DNA of 64,000 nt from Rhizobium sp. L43 (GCF_002531725.1 NZ_NWSQ01000034.1:1-64000); one strand, 5' to 3'; positions 19,556 through 28,281 are shown, counted from the stretch's first letter. Made by a program: numbers and translations. Notes: generated from the sequence alone by a model not told the origin.

Positions 19556-21015
19556 CGGATCACTCCGTCTGCCAGGGTGAGAAAATAGCCCGGGAAAATG
19601 CCCATCAGCACCGACAGGATTGCCGTCGCGACCAGCGGAATCGTGACCAACGGAATTTCACGGACCGTCGTCCGGCTCTCCTGCCTCTCAGCCTGGAAGA
19701 AGGCGGCATAGCTGATCGGCAGGAAATAGGCGGCGTTCAGGATCGAGCTCACCAGGAGCACCACCAGGAACACGGTCTCTCTCGCCGCCACGGCGCCCTC
19801 CGCCAGATACCACTTGCTGACGAAGCCCGCGGTTGGCGGTATCCCGATCATACTGAGCGAGGCGACGAAGAATGCCCCCATGGTCCAGGGCAGCCTGCGG
19901 CCGATACCGGCCATGTCGCTGATGTTACGCTTACCGGACGCGCAATAGATCGACCCGGCGCAGAAAAACAGCGTGATCTTGGAGAATGCGTGCGCCGCGA
20001 TGTGGATGATCCCGCCAACCATCGCCACTGGCGACAACAGAACCGCGCCCAGCACGATGTAGGAGAGCTGGCTAACCGTCGAATAGGCAAGCCTGGCCTT
20101 CAGGTCGTCCCGCGTCAGGGCGTATACCGACGCCATCAGGATCGTGAACGAAGCCAGATAGGCCGTGGCGATGCCGAGGCCCAGCCCGCCCACTAGCCCC
20201 GTGCCGAAGACATGGAACACCACCCGCAGGACGCAGAACACGCCCATCTTGACCACTGCCACTGCATGCAAAAGCGCGCTGACCGGTGTCGGCGCGACCA
20301 TCGCGGCGGGCAGCCAGGCGTGCATCGGCATCACAGCAGCCTTGGCGAAGCCGAAAAGATAGCAGAAATAGACGACCGTCAGCAGCGCCGCGGAGGCATC
20401 GCTCCCGGCCAGCAGTCCCCACGCGACAAAGTCGAGCGACCCCGCAATATGGTAGGTCAGCGCCAGTGCGGCGAGCAGCGCGCTTTTCGAGGCGCCCATC
20501 AGATAGACGAGATACTTGTGGCTGCCCCTCCATCCCTCTTCGTCCTCGTGGTGGTAGACGAGGGGATAGGTAACGAGGCTGAGCACTTCGTAGAAGATCA
20601 CCAACGTAAACAGGTTGGCGGCGAAGGCGCCCCCGGCGGCGGCCGCAAGACTGCTGGCGAAGCAGGCGAAGAACCGGGTCTGCGCATGCTCGTTCAAATG
20701 CCGCATGTAGCCGATCGAATAGATCGCCGCCACGATCCACAGCAGCGACGAGACGGTGGCAAACACCATGCCGAGCGCATCGACCCGGAAAGCAAAGTCA
20801 ATCCCCGGCAGAATCTCGAACAGACGCAATTCGACCGTCCCGCCCGCCAGCACCGTGGGTGCCATCGACACGACAATCGCGAACATGACGATCGCGGCCA
20901 ACGGCGAGACCAGATCGCGAAGTCTTTCGCGGTTGTTCAAAAGGAGAACTGCAAGGGCCGCCAGACCGGCGACGGTGATGGCAAGCAACGGCCGGATGGA
21001 TACAACCGGGTCCAA
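19552..21015 (-). CDS. Extra antiporter-like (MrpD/NuoM-type) complex I subunit
   Basis: A 487-aa antiporter-like protein additional to NuoL, M and N. I choose the TTG at 21015 as start: AAAGGA lies 8 nt upstream, it begins just after nuoK, and the longer ORF (to 21309) overlaps nuoK out of frame. Core motifs: VIFYEVLSLVTYPLVYH (TM5 Glu), MPMHAWLPAAMVAPTPVSAL, LHAVAVVKMGVFCVLRV (Lys), RDDLKARLAYSTVSQLSY and HAFSKITLFFCAGS (Lys). It lacks the NuoL lateral-helix tail. It may insert as a fourth pumping module between the standard antiporter subunits. Confidence 0.85.
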   Translation of the reverse strand: MDPVVSIRPLLAITVAGLAALAVLLLNNRERLRDLVSPLAAIVMFAIVVSMAPTVLAGGTVELRLFEILPGIDFAFRVDALGMVFATVSSLLWIVAAIYSIGYMRHLNEHAQTRFFACFASSLAAAAGGAFAANLFTLVIFYEVLSLVTYPLVYHHEDEEGWRGSHKYLVYLMGASKSALLAALALTYHIAGSLDFVAWGLLAGSDASAALLTVVYFCYLFGFAKAAVMPMHAWLPAAMVAPTPVSALLHAVAVVKMGVFCVLRVVFHVFGTGLVGGLGLGIATAYLASFTILMASVYALTRDDLKARLAYSTVSQLSYIVLGAVLLSPVAMVGGIIHIAAHAFSKITLFFCAGSIYCASGKRNISDMAGIGRRLPWTMGAFFVASLSMIGIPPTAGFVSKWYLAEGAVAARETVFLVVLLVSSILNAAYFLPISYAAFFQAERQESRTTVREIPLVTIPLVATAILSVLMGIFPGYFLTLADGVIR

Positions 21016-21020
21016 AGCCG

Positions 21021-21323
21021 CTATCCTTTCATCACCGTCACGTCGTCGACCTTGAGGGTGGACTTGTTCCTCACGAGGGCGACCAGGATACCGAGGGCGA
21101 CGGCAACCTCTGCCGCGGTGATTGCGATGACGAAGATCGCGAAGATCTGCCCACGGAAATCGGCGTGGTAACGCCCGAAAGCGATGAAATTGATGTTGAC
21201 CGAGTTGAGCAGCAGCTCCAGCGACATCAGGACGACGAGAATATTGCGCCTGAGCAGCACGCCCGCCGCTCCGATCACGAACAGGACCACACCGAGCACA
21301 ATATACCACCAGAGCGGAACCAT
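21021..21323 (-). CDS. nuoK: NADH-quinone oxidoreductase subunit K
   Basis: The 100-aa MrpC-like three-helix membrane subunit. It shows the conserved acidic residues in MSLELLLNSVNINFIAF (TM2 Glu) and ITAAEVAVALGILVAL (TM3 Glu). The ATG at 21323 overlaps the nuoJ stop by one base (TGATG) and has AAGGAG 8 nt upstream; a GTG one codon earlier is an alternative. The extra antiporter-like gene follows after 5 nt. Confidence 0.95.
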   Translation of the reverse strand: MVPLWWYIVLGVVLFVIGAAGVLLRRNILVVLMSLELLLNSVNINFIAFGRYHADFRGQIFAIFVIAITAAEVAVALGILVALVRNKSTLKVDDVTVMKG

Positions 21324-21823
21324 CACCCCTGCTCCTTCCGCGCCAGCATGATGGCGCCGACCAAGGCCGCCAGCAGGATTACGGAGGCGGTTTCAAACGG
21401 CAGGAGATAGTCGGCGAAAAGGGCTGTGCCAAGCTGCCTGACGTCATCGCCGCCGCCCATCGTGACGGGCTCCATGACCGAAAAGCGGTCGCTCCAGAGC
21501 ACCAGCACGAGCATCTCGACCCCGAGCAGAACGAGAAGTACGAGAGCCGGGAGGTTTCCGCCCGGCAAGAACCGCTGCAACACCGCTTCGCGCACATCGA
21601 TCATCATGATCACGAACAGGAACAGGACCATGATCGCGCCGACATAAACGAAGATCTGGATGACCGCGAGCAACGGTGCCTCGAGCAAGACGAAGATTGC
21701 CGAGACCTGCAGGAAACACGCCATCAGCGCCAATGCGCTGTGAACCGGATTGCGCGCCAGGACCATCGTCAGGGCCGTGATCACGGATACCGTAGCGAAC
21801 AGAAGAAAGAACCCCTGATCCAT
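21323..21823 (-). CDS. nuoJ: NADH-quinone oxidoreductase subunit J
   Basis: The 166-aa membrane subunit that heads the leftward operon. The start is ATG 21823 (MDQGFFLLFATVSV), preceded by GGAGGG; an ORF 10 codons longer is rejected. It shows NPVHSALALMACFLQVSAIF, then VIQIFVYVGAIMVLFLFVIM, which contains the conserved NuoJ TM3 with the pi-bulge region. Overlap with nuoK indicates coupled translation. Confidence 0.94.
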   Translation of the reverse strand: MDQGFFLLFATVSVITALTMVLARNPVHSALALMACFLQVSAIFVLLEAPLLAVIQIFVYVGAIMVLFLFVIMMIDVREAVLQRFLPGGNLPALVLLVLLGVEMLVLVLWSDRFSVMEPVTMGGGDDVRQLGTALFADYLLPFETASVILLAALVGAIMLARKEQG

Positions 21824-22063
21824 CGACGCCGACCCTCCGGCGCGAACTGTCACTCGGCGCGAGATGGCCGGATTTGAGATTGCGCCGCAACTTCAGATGC
21901 CTTCGCAAATTGTGCCCTAGTATCGGATTTTTCACAAGATTATTGTCATCGCCGGAGCAAAAGCAGCCCAGTCCGGATGTGGCGAGATGCGCGTTGGGAT
22001 CGCCGTGGCTGGTGAAGAAACTTCTGCCTTATCTTTTGGTAAATCTGGCGTATATTTGAATGT
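21824..22063. promoter_or_regulatory. Divergent promoter region of the nuoJ operon and the nfeD-type gene
   Basis: This 240-bp gap must hold promoters for both directions. I see an 11-bp perfect palindrome TTGCGCCGCAA at 21880-21890, about 57 nt upstream of the nuoJ start, and an AT-rich stretch before the nfeD-type start. No FNR/FixK box (TTGAT-N4-ATCAA) is visible, and a sigma-54-like string at 21905-21917 has wrong spacing. Promoter boxes cannot be assigned. Confidence 0.35.
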
Positions 22064-23482
22064 ATGAATATTGATCGGGTGACCGTGCGGCCCCGGAGGT
22101 ATTGCCGAGAGGCAATCCGTATTTTCGCTTTGGCATTGATCTGGGGTTCAGCATTCCTGTTTTCCGTCGCCCCGACAGCGGGCTCGGAACGCGTCGCTTT
22201 ACTGCTGCGATTGAATGGCGCCGTCAGCCCGGCGTCCGCCGACTATGTGATACGCGGCATCCAGCTTGCCAACGATCGTAAAGTGGCGTTGATCGTCCTG
22301 CAAATGGATACGCCCGGCGGTCTCGATACGTCGATGCGGGACATCGTTCGCGCAATCCTTGCCTCATCTGTGCCGGTCGCGAGCTACGTGGCTCCGAGCG
22401 GCGCCCGCGCGGCCAGTGCCGGCACTTACATCCTCTATGCCAGTCATATCGCCGCCATGGCGCCGGGTACTAATCTGGGCGCCGCAACGCCCATTGCTCT
22501 CGGCGGGAGCGGACAAGACAACGGCCAGAACGGCGACAGCAAGGAGCGACAGTCGCGCAACGCTGCAGAGGCAAAGGCAGTGAACGACGCTGCTGCCTAT
22601 CTTCGGGGGTTGGCCGAGTTGCGTAATCGCAACGCCGACTGGGCGGAAAAGGCGGTACGCGACGCAGCCAGCCTCTCATCAACTGCGGCCGAACGCGAAA
22701 AAGTCATCGATTTCGTCGCGTTCACCGTCGACGAGCTGATGGCGAAAGCCAACGGTCGCACGGTACGGGCAGGAGGAGCGGACATCCGGCTTGATACGAC
22801 TGATCTCGCTGTCCAGAGCATCGAGCCTGACTGGAGAACACGCCTGCTTTCGGTTATCGCCGACCCGAATGTCGCACTCATTCTGATGGTCATCGGCATT
22901 TACGGCCTGATATTCGAGTTTCTTACGCCCGGAGCGGTTATCCCGGGAATGGTCGGCGGCATATGCCTGCTGCTCGGTCTCTACGCCCTGGCAATGCTGC
23001 CGGTCAGCTATGCCGGCGTCGGCCTCATCGTGCTTGCGGTTGCTCTCTTGGTCGCGGAGGCGCATGCACCGACATTCGGGGTTCTCGGCCTCGGCGGTGC
23101 GGTCGCCCTCGTTCTGGGCGCAACCATCCTCTTCGATACGGATGTGCCCGATCTGAAAGTGAGCCGACAGGTCCTAGTTGGTATCGGTGTTTCAGCCCTT
23201 GCCTTCAGCCTCATCGTCGTTCGCCTTGCATTCGGCGCGCGCCGGCGTGCCGTGGTGACCGGTGCGGAGCAGATGATCGGCATCTCAGGGAAAGTCTCCA
23301 GTTGGACGGGCACGACCGGCTACGTTGTCGCGCATGGAGAGCGCTGGAGCGCCGCCTCCGCCGAACCGCTCACGGACGGAGACGACGTGACGGTCATTGC
23401 CAGAGATGGGCTAACCCTCGAGGTCACCCGTGATCCCCGCAAAAATCGAGGACCTCAAGAAAGCAAGGAGAAGCTGAGATGA
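22064..23482 (+). CDS. NfeD-type membrane-bound serine protease (ClpP class)
   Basis: A 472-aa member of the long NfeD family. In order: N-terminal signal/anchor helix (about 17-38); ClpP-like protease domain with MDTPGGLDTSMRDIVRAIL and SGARAASAGTYILYA, where Ser118 is the likely nucleophile and Lys171 (in EAKAVNDAAAYLRGLAE) the likely base; four to five transmembrane helices (about 265-400); and a C-terminal OB-fold (KVSSWTGTTGYVVAHGE). Long NfeD proteins of this type cleave the C-terminal tail of partner stomatin in archaea. The partner slipin gene overlaps its stop (ATGA). No clear ribosome site precedes the ATG. Confidence 0.92.
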   Translation: MNIDRVTVRPRRYCREAIRIFALALIWGSAFLFSVAPTAGSERVALLLRLNGAVSPASADYVIRGIQLANDRKVALIVLQMDTPGGLDTSMRDIVRAILASSVPVASYVAPSGARAASAGTYILYASHIAAMAPGTNLGAATPIALGGSGQDNGQNGDSKERQSRNAAEAKAVNDAAAYLRGLAELRNRNADWAEKAVRDAASLSSTAAEREKVIDFVAFTVDELMAKANGRTVRAGGADIRLDTTDLAVQSIEPDWRTRLLSVIADPNVALILMVIGIYGLIFEFLTPGAVIPGMVGGICLLLGLYALAMLPVSYAGVGLIVLAVALLVAEAHAPTFGVLGLGGAVALVLGATILFDTDVPDLKVSRQVLVGIGVSALAFSLIVVRLAFGARRRAVVTGAEQMIGISGKVSSWTGTTGYVVAHGERWSAASAEPLTDGDDVTVIARDGLTLEVTRDPRKNRGPQESKEKLR

Positions 23483-24252
23483 CCATGATTGGAGGTTTCA
23501 TCTTCTATATCGTCGCAGTCGTCCTGTTGCTGATCATCCTGGCGAGCGCAATCAAGATCCTGCGCGAGTATCAGCGGGCGGTCGTCTTTACGCTTGGCCG
23601 ATTTACCGGCGTGAAAGGCCCCGGATTGATCCTGCTTGTTCCCTACGTACAGCAAATGGTGCGGGTCGACCTGCGCACGCGCGTGCTCGACGTCCCCAGC
23701 CAGGACGTCATCTCCCATGACAACGTTTCGGTTCGAGTCAGCGCGGTGATTTACTTCAGGGTCATCGATCCGGAGAAGTCAGTGATTCAGGTCGAGGATT
23801 TCATGGCAGCCACGAGCCAGCTTGCCCAAACGACGTTGCGCTCGGTGCTCGGCAAGCACGATCTCGACGAGATGCTCGCGGAACGCGACAGGCTCAACGA
23901 AGACATCCAGAGAATGCTCGACGTCCAAACAGATGCGTGGGGCATCAAAGTGGCCAATGTTGAGATCAAGCATGTTGACATCAACGAGTCGATGATCCGT
24001 GCGATTGCCAGGCAAGCTGAGGCAGAACGCGAGCGACGTGCAAAAATCATAAACGCCGAGGGCGAGCAGCAAGCCGCGGCAAAGCTGGTGGAGGCGGCTG
24101 AAATGCTGGCCAGGCAACCGTTGTCAATGCAACTGCGCTACTTGAGCACGCTGAACGTTATTGCCGGGGAAAACAGTTCGACGATCATATTCCCTTTCCC
24201 CATGGAACTCATTCATCTCCTGGACGGCAAGGCCGACAAGCCAACTGAATGA
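23479..24252 (+). CDS. Slipin / stomatin-like SPFH (band 7) protein
   Basis: A 257-aa membrane-anchored SPFH protein. An N-terminal transmembrane helix (about 5-26) is followed by the slipin start KILREYQRAVVFTLGRFTG and the band 7 domain (VKGPGLILLVPYVQQMVRVD, DVISHDNVSVRVSAVIYFRV). A charged coiled-coil comes next (RAIARQAEAERERRAKIINA), and the C-terminus is hydrophobic (SSTIIFPFP). Such proteins form oligomeric membrane microdomain scaffolds. The 4-nt overlap with the NfeD-type protease gene is the classic operon pairing, so the protease is its likely processing partner. The short tail DGKADKPTE follows the hydrophobic cleavage-type segment. Confidence 0.93.
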   Translation: MTMIGGFIFYIVAVVLLLIILASAIKILREYQRAVVFTLGRFTGVKGPGLILLVPYVQQMVRVDLRTRVLDVPSQDVISHDNVSVRVSAVIYFRVIDPEKSVIQVEDFMAATSQLAQTTLRSVLGKHDLDEMLAERDRLNEDIQRMLDVQTDAWGIKVANVEIKHVDINESMIRAIARQAEAERERRAKIINAEGEQQAAAKLVEAAEMLARQPLSMQLRYLSTLNVIAGENSSTIIFPFPMELIHLLDGKADKPTE

Positions 24253-24775
24253 GCAACGGCATGTCCGGCGCTTTGATAATAAATTCGAAGAGTTACAGGA
24301 GCTGAAATACGATTTCACTTTGTTCCAGAAAATAAAATAGCGTCATCATATCCGTAACCTTTTTCCGGCGCCAGTGACCGCGAGCACTCGCTCTGAAGGG
24401 CGCGATTGCCAGCTGCGAAGACGCCAGCACGCGGACGAGGCAAGGATCAGCGAGAAGTTCCGGGGGCTAACCACCCCTACCACGCCCAAAGGCCGGCACT
24501 GAAGCCACGCTTGTGCGCCCGGGAACGGTTCGATTGATTGTTCAGGCGCAGCCCACCGCTAAAGCGAATGTCAGGGTCTGTATCGGCCCCGGGATATCCG
24601 TAATGAGCGATTGGCTCAGACTCGGCGCCGCGATCTGTCGCTGCCTGGCTGAGTGAGAACATTATGGACTTTTAAAAGTAGTCCCATGAATAACTTGGTT
24701 GCCAGTCGGTAAACATTCGCTGAATGCCCGGATCAATCCAGTTCCGGGCATCCATTGTCAAAGTAACCTTGGCCG
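24253..24775. other. 523-bp stretch without a recognisable gene
   Basis: Apart from the hairpin at 24724-24751 I see no supported feature. A 61-codon leftward ORF at 24477-24662 lacks homology I can recognise and a convincing ribosome site. The region lies between the ends of two convergent transcription units (slipin gene rightward, aldehyde dehydrogenase gene leftward). Confidence 0.4.
24724..24751 (-). terminator. Hairpin after the aldehyde dehydrogenase gene
   Basis: ATGCCCGGA (24724-24732) pairs perfectly with TCCGGGCAT (24743-24751) around a 10-nt loop, 25 nt past the dehydrogenase stop. There is no strong T-tract on either side, so termination strength is uncertain. Confidence 0.5.
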
Positions 24776-26203
24776 TCAGGCTGCCTCGCGGAAACCGATA
24801 ATGGCCTTGATCTCGAGGAATTCACCGATCGCCATCGGACCCCATTCACGTCCGTTGCCGGACTGCTTATAGCCGCCGAAGGGCGCAGCCAGATCAAGAT
24901 TAACATTGTTCAAATAGACTTGGCCGGCACGCAGGCGACGCGCAATAGCTTCCGCCGCATCCCGCTCACCCTGAACATAGCCAGCTAGGCCGTAGGTCGT
25001 GTCGTTCGCGATTTTAACGGCATCTTCTTCGTCGGAGTAAGCAATGATGACGAGGACTGGTCCGAAGATCTCTTCACGCGCGATCGTCATGTCGTTGCGC
25101 ACGTCAGCGAAGACCGTAGGCCGGACGTAAAAGCCAGTGTCGAGTCCATCGGGACGGCCAAGCCCTCCAGTCACAAGCGTGGCGCCTTCATCGAGCCCCG
25201 ACTGGATCAGACGTTGGATTTTGTTCCACTGCGCTTCTGAAGCTACAGGCCCCATCTTCGAGTTGGAGGAGGGATGGCCGACGGACCAGGTTTCGGCGGC
25301 GGCCTTTGCGTAGCGGATTGCTTCGGCAACCTGATCGATATGGACCAGCATCCGAGACGGGGCACTGCAGGACTGTCCGCTGTTCAGCATCATTTGCGCT
25401 ACGCCGCCTTCGACAGCAGATGCGAGGTCGGCACTACGCAGGACGATATTGGGTGACTTTCCCCCGAGTTCCTGATGCACTCTTTTGACAGTGAGGGCAC
25501 CCGTGCGAGCAACCTCGATCCCAGCCGCAGTTGAGCCGGTAAACGAGACAAGGTCCACGTCCGGGTGGCTCGTCAAAGCATTGCCGACAACGCGTCCATC
25601 ACCATGCACGAGGTTGAACACCCCTTTAGGAACTCCGGCCTCATGCAGGATCTCGGCAAGGATCGTGCCTGAGAAGGGCGCGATTTCGGAGGGCTTCAAT
25701 ACCACGGTGCAGCCCGCAGCAAGCGCAGGCGCCACCTTTGCGGCCATCAGCATCAACGGCCAATTCCACGGCGTGATCAAAGCACAAACGCCGATCGGCT
25801 CGCGCACGACTTCGCTTGTGCCAAGAGGCTCGTCGAACCGATAGTCCGTCAGCGATGCTCGTGCGATCTGGAAATGGGCAAGGCCGGCGGTCACCTGCAA
25901 TTGTTCAGAGAGCCATTGCGGCGCGCCCATTTCATCCGTTACCGCCAAGGCTAAATCGCTGGCTCGCTTCTCGTAGGCAGCAATAATCCGGTCGAAGAGC
26001 GAAATTCTCTCCGCAATCGAGGTGAGTGAATACGTTTCAAACGCCTTTCGCGCAGCTGCAACCGCATCGCCCACGTCACTCGCATCGCCCAGCGCGACTT
26101 GACCAACGACGGTCTCGTCCGCTGGGTTGATGACATCGATTACGGCTGTGCTTTTGGGCTGTACCCAGGCTCCGTCGATGTAGAACTGAAGATTGTTACG
26201 CAT
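24776..26203 (-). CDS. NAD(P)-dependent aldehyde dehydrogenase
   Basis: A 475-aa member of the ALDH superfamily that oxidises an unknown aldehyde to the acid. Catalytic residues are in place: Asn147 in TPWNWP, Lys170 in VLKPSE, Glu245 in QELGGKSPN and the nucleophile Cys279 in NSGQSCSAPSRM. The cofactor loop is FTGSTAAG. Substrate cannot be deduced. The gene is transcribed leftward; its upstream region (26245-26279) carries a 35-bp element almost identical to that upstream of the Old Yellow Enzyme gene beyond hxlR. The three genes are therefore probably one regulatory unit, perhaps for reactive carbonyl/enone detoxification. Confidence 0.93.
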   Translation of the reverse strand: MRNNLQFYIDGAWVQPKSTAVIDVINPADETVVGQVALGDASDVGDAVAAARKAFETYSLTSIAERISLFDRIIAAYEKRASDLALAVTDEMGAPQWLSEQLQVTAGLAHFQIARASLTDYRFDEPLGTSEVVREPIGVCALITPWNWPLMLMAAKVAPALAAGCTVVLKPSEIAPFSGTILAEILHEAGVPKGVFNLVHGDGRVVGNALTSHPDVDLVSFTGSTAAGIEVARTGALTVKRVHQELGGKSPNIVLRSADLASAVEGGVAQMMLNSGQSCSAPSRMLVHIDQVAEAIRYAKAAAETWSVGHPSSNSKMGPVASEAQWNKIQRLIQSGLDEGATLVTGGLGRPDGLDTGFYVRPTVFADVRNDMTIAREEIFGPVLVIIAYSDEEDAVKIANDTTYGLAGYVQGERDAAEAIARRLRAGQVYLNNVNLDLAAPFGGYKQSGNGREWGPMAIGEFLEIKAIIGFREAA

Positions 26204-26244
26204 GAAAAAGCTCCATCATTGTTGACGGAGGCATAAGTATCTTT

Positions 26245-26279
26245 TGTAAACTTGGCGTCAATCAGGCACTTGAAGTCGC
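26245..26279 (-). promoter_or_regulatory. Shared 35-bp promoter element, copy 1 (upstream of aldehyde dehydrogenase)
   Basis: Read leftward, this 35-mer matches copy 2 at 26807-26841 at 31 of 35 positions. The identical core is AAGTGCCTGATTGACGC. It ends 41 nt before the dehydrogenase ATG, nearly the same spacing as copy 2 has from its gene. TTGACG within it could be a -35 box. Likely an HxlR operator/promoter. Confidence 0.65.
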
Positions 26280-26371
26280 GCTGGTAGGGCGAAGTATACT
26301 TGACCCGGACTCGTCATTGCGGACGCGACGGCGAACCGATTTTTGAAAGCCCCGCCGCTGCTCAGCTCGCG

Positions 26372-26782
26372 TCACATGCGTAGCCGGATCAGCGATCTGT
26401 CCGCTGCCTTCTGCCGGTCATCCGTATTGTCGAAAGCCTCTCTCGCTGCGGTGACCTCCGGCAGTTTCACCAATGTCCACTTGTGCAGTTCTTGGAGGGG
26501 TTCACGCAACGTCTGGCCAAGTGGCGTCAGTTGATATTGCACCGCCACCGGCGAGAGTGAAATTACCTCTCTCGCTATGAGACCGTTGCGCTCGAGGCGA
26601 CGGAGGCACTGAGTGAGAGCCTTCTGCGTCACGCCTTGCAGCCGGCGGCGGATGGCATTGAAGCGCTGCGGTCCCTCATCGAGAACCGCAATCACCATCA
26701 TCGACCACTTGTCAGCAATCTGATCGAATAGAGCCCGGCTCGGGCATTCAGAAGAAAAGCAGAGCGGTTCCAGTTCAAGCAT
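26372..26782 (-). CDS. HxlR-family winged-helix transcriptional regulator
   Basis: A 136-aa DUF24/HxlR regulator. It shows the family hallmarks: an N-terminal Cys region (CFSSECPSRALFDQIADKWS), FNAIRRRLQGVTQKALTQCL (recognition helix) and LIAREV...VQYQLTPLGQTL (wing). Members often sense aldehydes, quinones or disulfide stress through a conserved Cys. Cys8 and Cys13 are candidates here. It lies between the two enzyme genes it probably regulates, and is divergent from the Old Yellow Enzyme gene. Copy 2 of the shared element lies 25-59 nt upstream of its start, so autoregulation is likely. Confidence 0.92.
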   Translation of the reverse strand: MLELEPLCFSSECPSRALFDQIADKWSMMVIAVLDEGPQRFNAIRRRLQGVTQKALTQCLRRLERNGLIAREVISLSPVAVQYQLTPLGQTLREPLQELHKWTLVKLPEVTAAREAFDNTDDRQKAADRSLIRLRM

Positions 26783-26806
26783 GATGGTTTCCTTCGATAT
26801 ATCTAG

Positions 26807-26841
26807 GCGACTTGAAGTGCCTGATTGACGCTAGGTCTACA
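26807..26841 (+). promoter_or_regulatory. Shared 35-bp promoter element, copy 2 (upstream of Old Yellow Enzyme gene and hxlR)
   Basis: Read rightward it matches copy 1 at 31 of 35 positions with the same core AAGTGCCTGATTGACGC. It ends 42 nt before the enzyme ATG. Because it is in the hxlR/oxidoreductase divergent gap it may control both directions. Confidence 0.65.
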
Positions 26842-26883
26842 TCATATACCTGTACCTTCGGTTAACACAACGGAGTTCTACCG

Positions 26884-28005
26884 ATGCCCAGTCCCGATAC
26901 AAGTAGCCTTTTTCGACCGTTCAGCATCCGATCGCTTGACCTCAAAAATCGCATCGTGATGGCGCCTATGACCCGCCTTTTTTCGCCCGAAGGCGTGCCG
27001 GGACCGGCGAGTGCCGACTATTATCGGCGCCGAGCAGAAGGTCGCGCCGGACTTATCCTTTCTGAAGGGACGGTGATCGACCGTCCTGCCTCCCGCAATG
27101 ATAGCGGGATTCCCTTCTTTCATGGCGATGCAGCGCTACAGGGATGGAAGACTGTGATTGACGCTGTCCACAGTGCTGGCGGTCGTATGGGGCCGCAGAT
27201 CTGGCACACTGGAGCTACCCGGTACATCAACGGTTGGGAGCCCGATGCGCCAGTGGAAAGTCCGTCTGGTCTCGACGCGCCTGGCGACGCGCGCGGCGTG
27301 GCGATGACCGGAGAGGATATCGCCGATACTGTCGCAGCCTTCGCCAAAGCCGCAGCAGACGCCAAACGGCTTGGTTTCGACACTGTCGAAATACACGGCG
27401 CGCACGGCTATTTGATCGATCAATTCTTCTGGTCGCGCACCAATTTGCGGACGGACCGATATGGCGGGCCAACGATCAAAGAACGCTCGCGCTTTGCAGC
27501 CGAGATCGTTACTGCCGTGCGTGAAGCGGTGGGACCTAAATTCCCGATCATCATGCGCGTCAGCCAATGGAAGCAGCAGGATTTCAGCGTGCGGCTTGCT
27601 GAGACACCTGCAGAGATGGAGACTTGGCTGTTGCCTTTGGTTGAGGCAGGCGTCGATGTCCTTCACGTTTCGCAACGTCGCTTCTGGGAACCAGAATTTC
27701 CGGAGATTGACGGCGAGAATGGTCTCAATGGCGCAGGCTGGGCAAAGAAAGTGACGGGTGCCGCGACAATCGCTGTCGGATCCGTGGGACTAGACAACGA
27801 CGTTACTGCCAGCGCTTTCGTCGGCAAGGGATCAACTACAGCTAGTCTCGATCGCTTAATCGATCGCATGGAACGCGACGAATTCGACCTTATTGCTGTG
27901 GGACGCGCGTTGCTCAGTGATTCGAATTGGGTCGGCAAGATAAAAGACGGCGAATTTTCGGGATTGAAAGGGTTCGACCCAACTTCCTTATCCGAGCTGG
28001 TCTGA
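26884..28005 (+). CDS. Old Yellow Enzyme family NADH:flavin oxidoreductase
   Basis: A 373-aa FMN-dependent TIM-barrel ene-reductase. Visible are the N-terminal LKNRIVMAPMTRLFSPEGVP with the FMN-binding MAPMTR, the active-site loop HGAHGYLIDQFFWSRTN (usual His-x-x-His/Asn pair region), RTDRYGGPTIKERSRF, and the C-terminal phosphate-binding VGRALLSDSNW. Such enzymes reduce activated C=C bonds of enones, maleimides or nitro compounds. The enzyme gene is divergent from hxlR and shares its promoter element with the aldehyde dehydrogenase gene. A 276-bp gap follows before the ABC permease gene; I see no gene there. Confidence 0.94.
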   Translation: MPSPDTSSLFRPFSIRSLDLKNRIVMAPMTRLFSPEGVPGPASADYYRRRAEGRAGLILSEGTVIDRPASRNDSGIPFFHGDAALQGWKTVIDAVHSAGGRMGPQIWHTGATRYINGWEPDAPVESPSGLDAPGDARGVAMTGEDIADTVAAFAKAAADAKRLGFDTVEIHGAHGYLIDQFFWSRTNLRTDRYGGPTIKERSRFAAEIVTAVREAVGPKFPIIMRVSQWKQQDFSVRLAETPAEMETWLLPLVEAGVDVLHVSQRRFWEPEFPEIDGENGLNGAGWAKKVTGAATIAVGSVGLDNDVTASAFVGKGSTTASLDRLIDRMERDEFDLIAVGRALLSDSNWVGKIKDGEFSGLKGFDPTSLSELV

Positions 28006-28281
28006 AGAAGAAGGGTGGGCGGATGAGAGCGTTGGCTGCGTCCGTCCATTAGCATATTTGACGATATCGTCGACGTGGTGCACTGGCGTCCACCTTGCTG
28101 GCTAACGAAGTAGAGAAATTTGACGACAGCGCTCGGCTGCTTACCGTCCCAAGCCGCCGTTGCACCGGTGAATTGGATGGTTCCATAAGTCGTCTTATGC
28201 GATTTTTAGCCAATGCGACAGTTGGGCCAGTTAGAGATGCGACAGTCTCGCCTCTCGACGCGCATAGCCTCATCCACTGAC

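Noticed and set aside
21905..21917. Sigma-54-like promoter upstream of nuoJ
   Set aside because: GGCAC and TTGC are present on the minus strand but the GG-to-GC distance is two bases too short for a -24/-12 promoter.
24477..24662. 61-codon leftward ORF in the 24.3-24.8 kb gap
   Set aside because: No recognisable motif, no good ribosome site and no operon context; could be chance.
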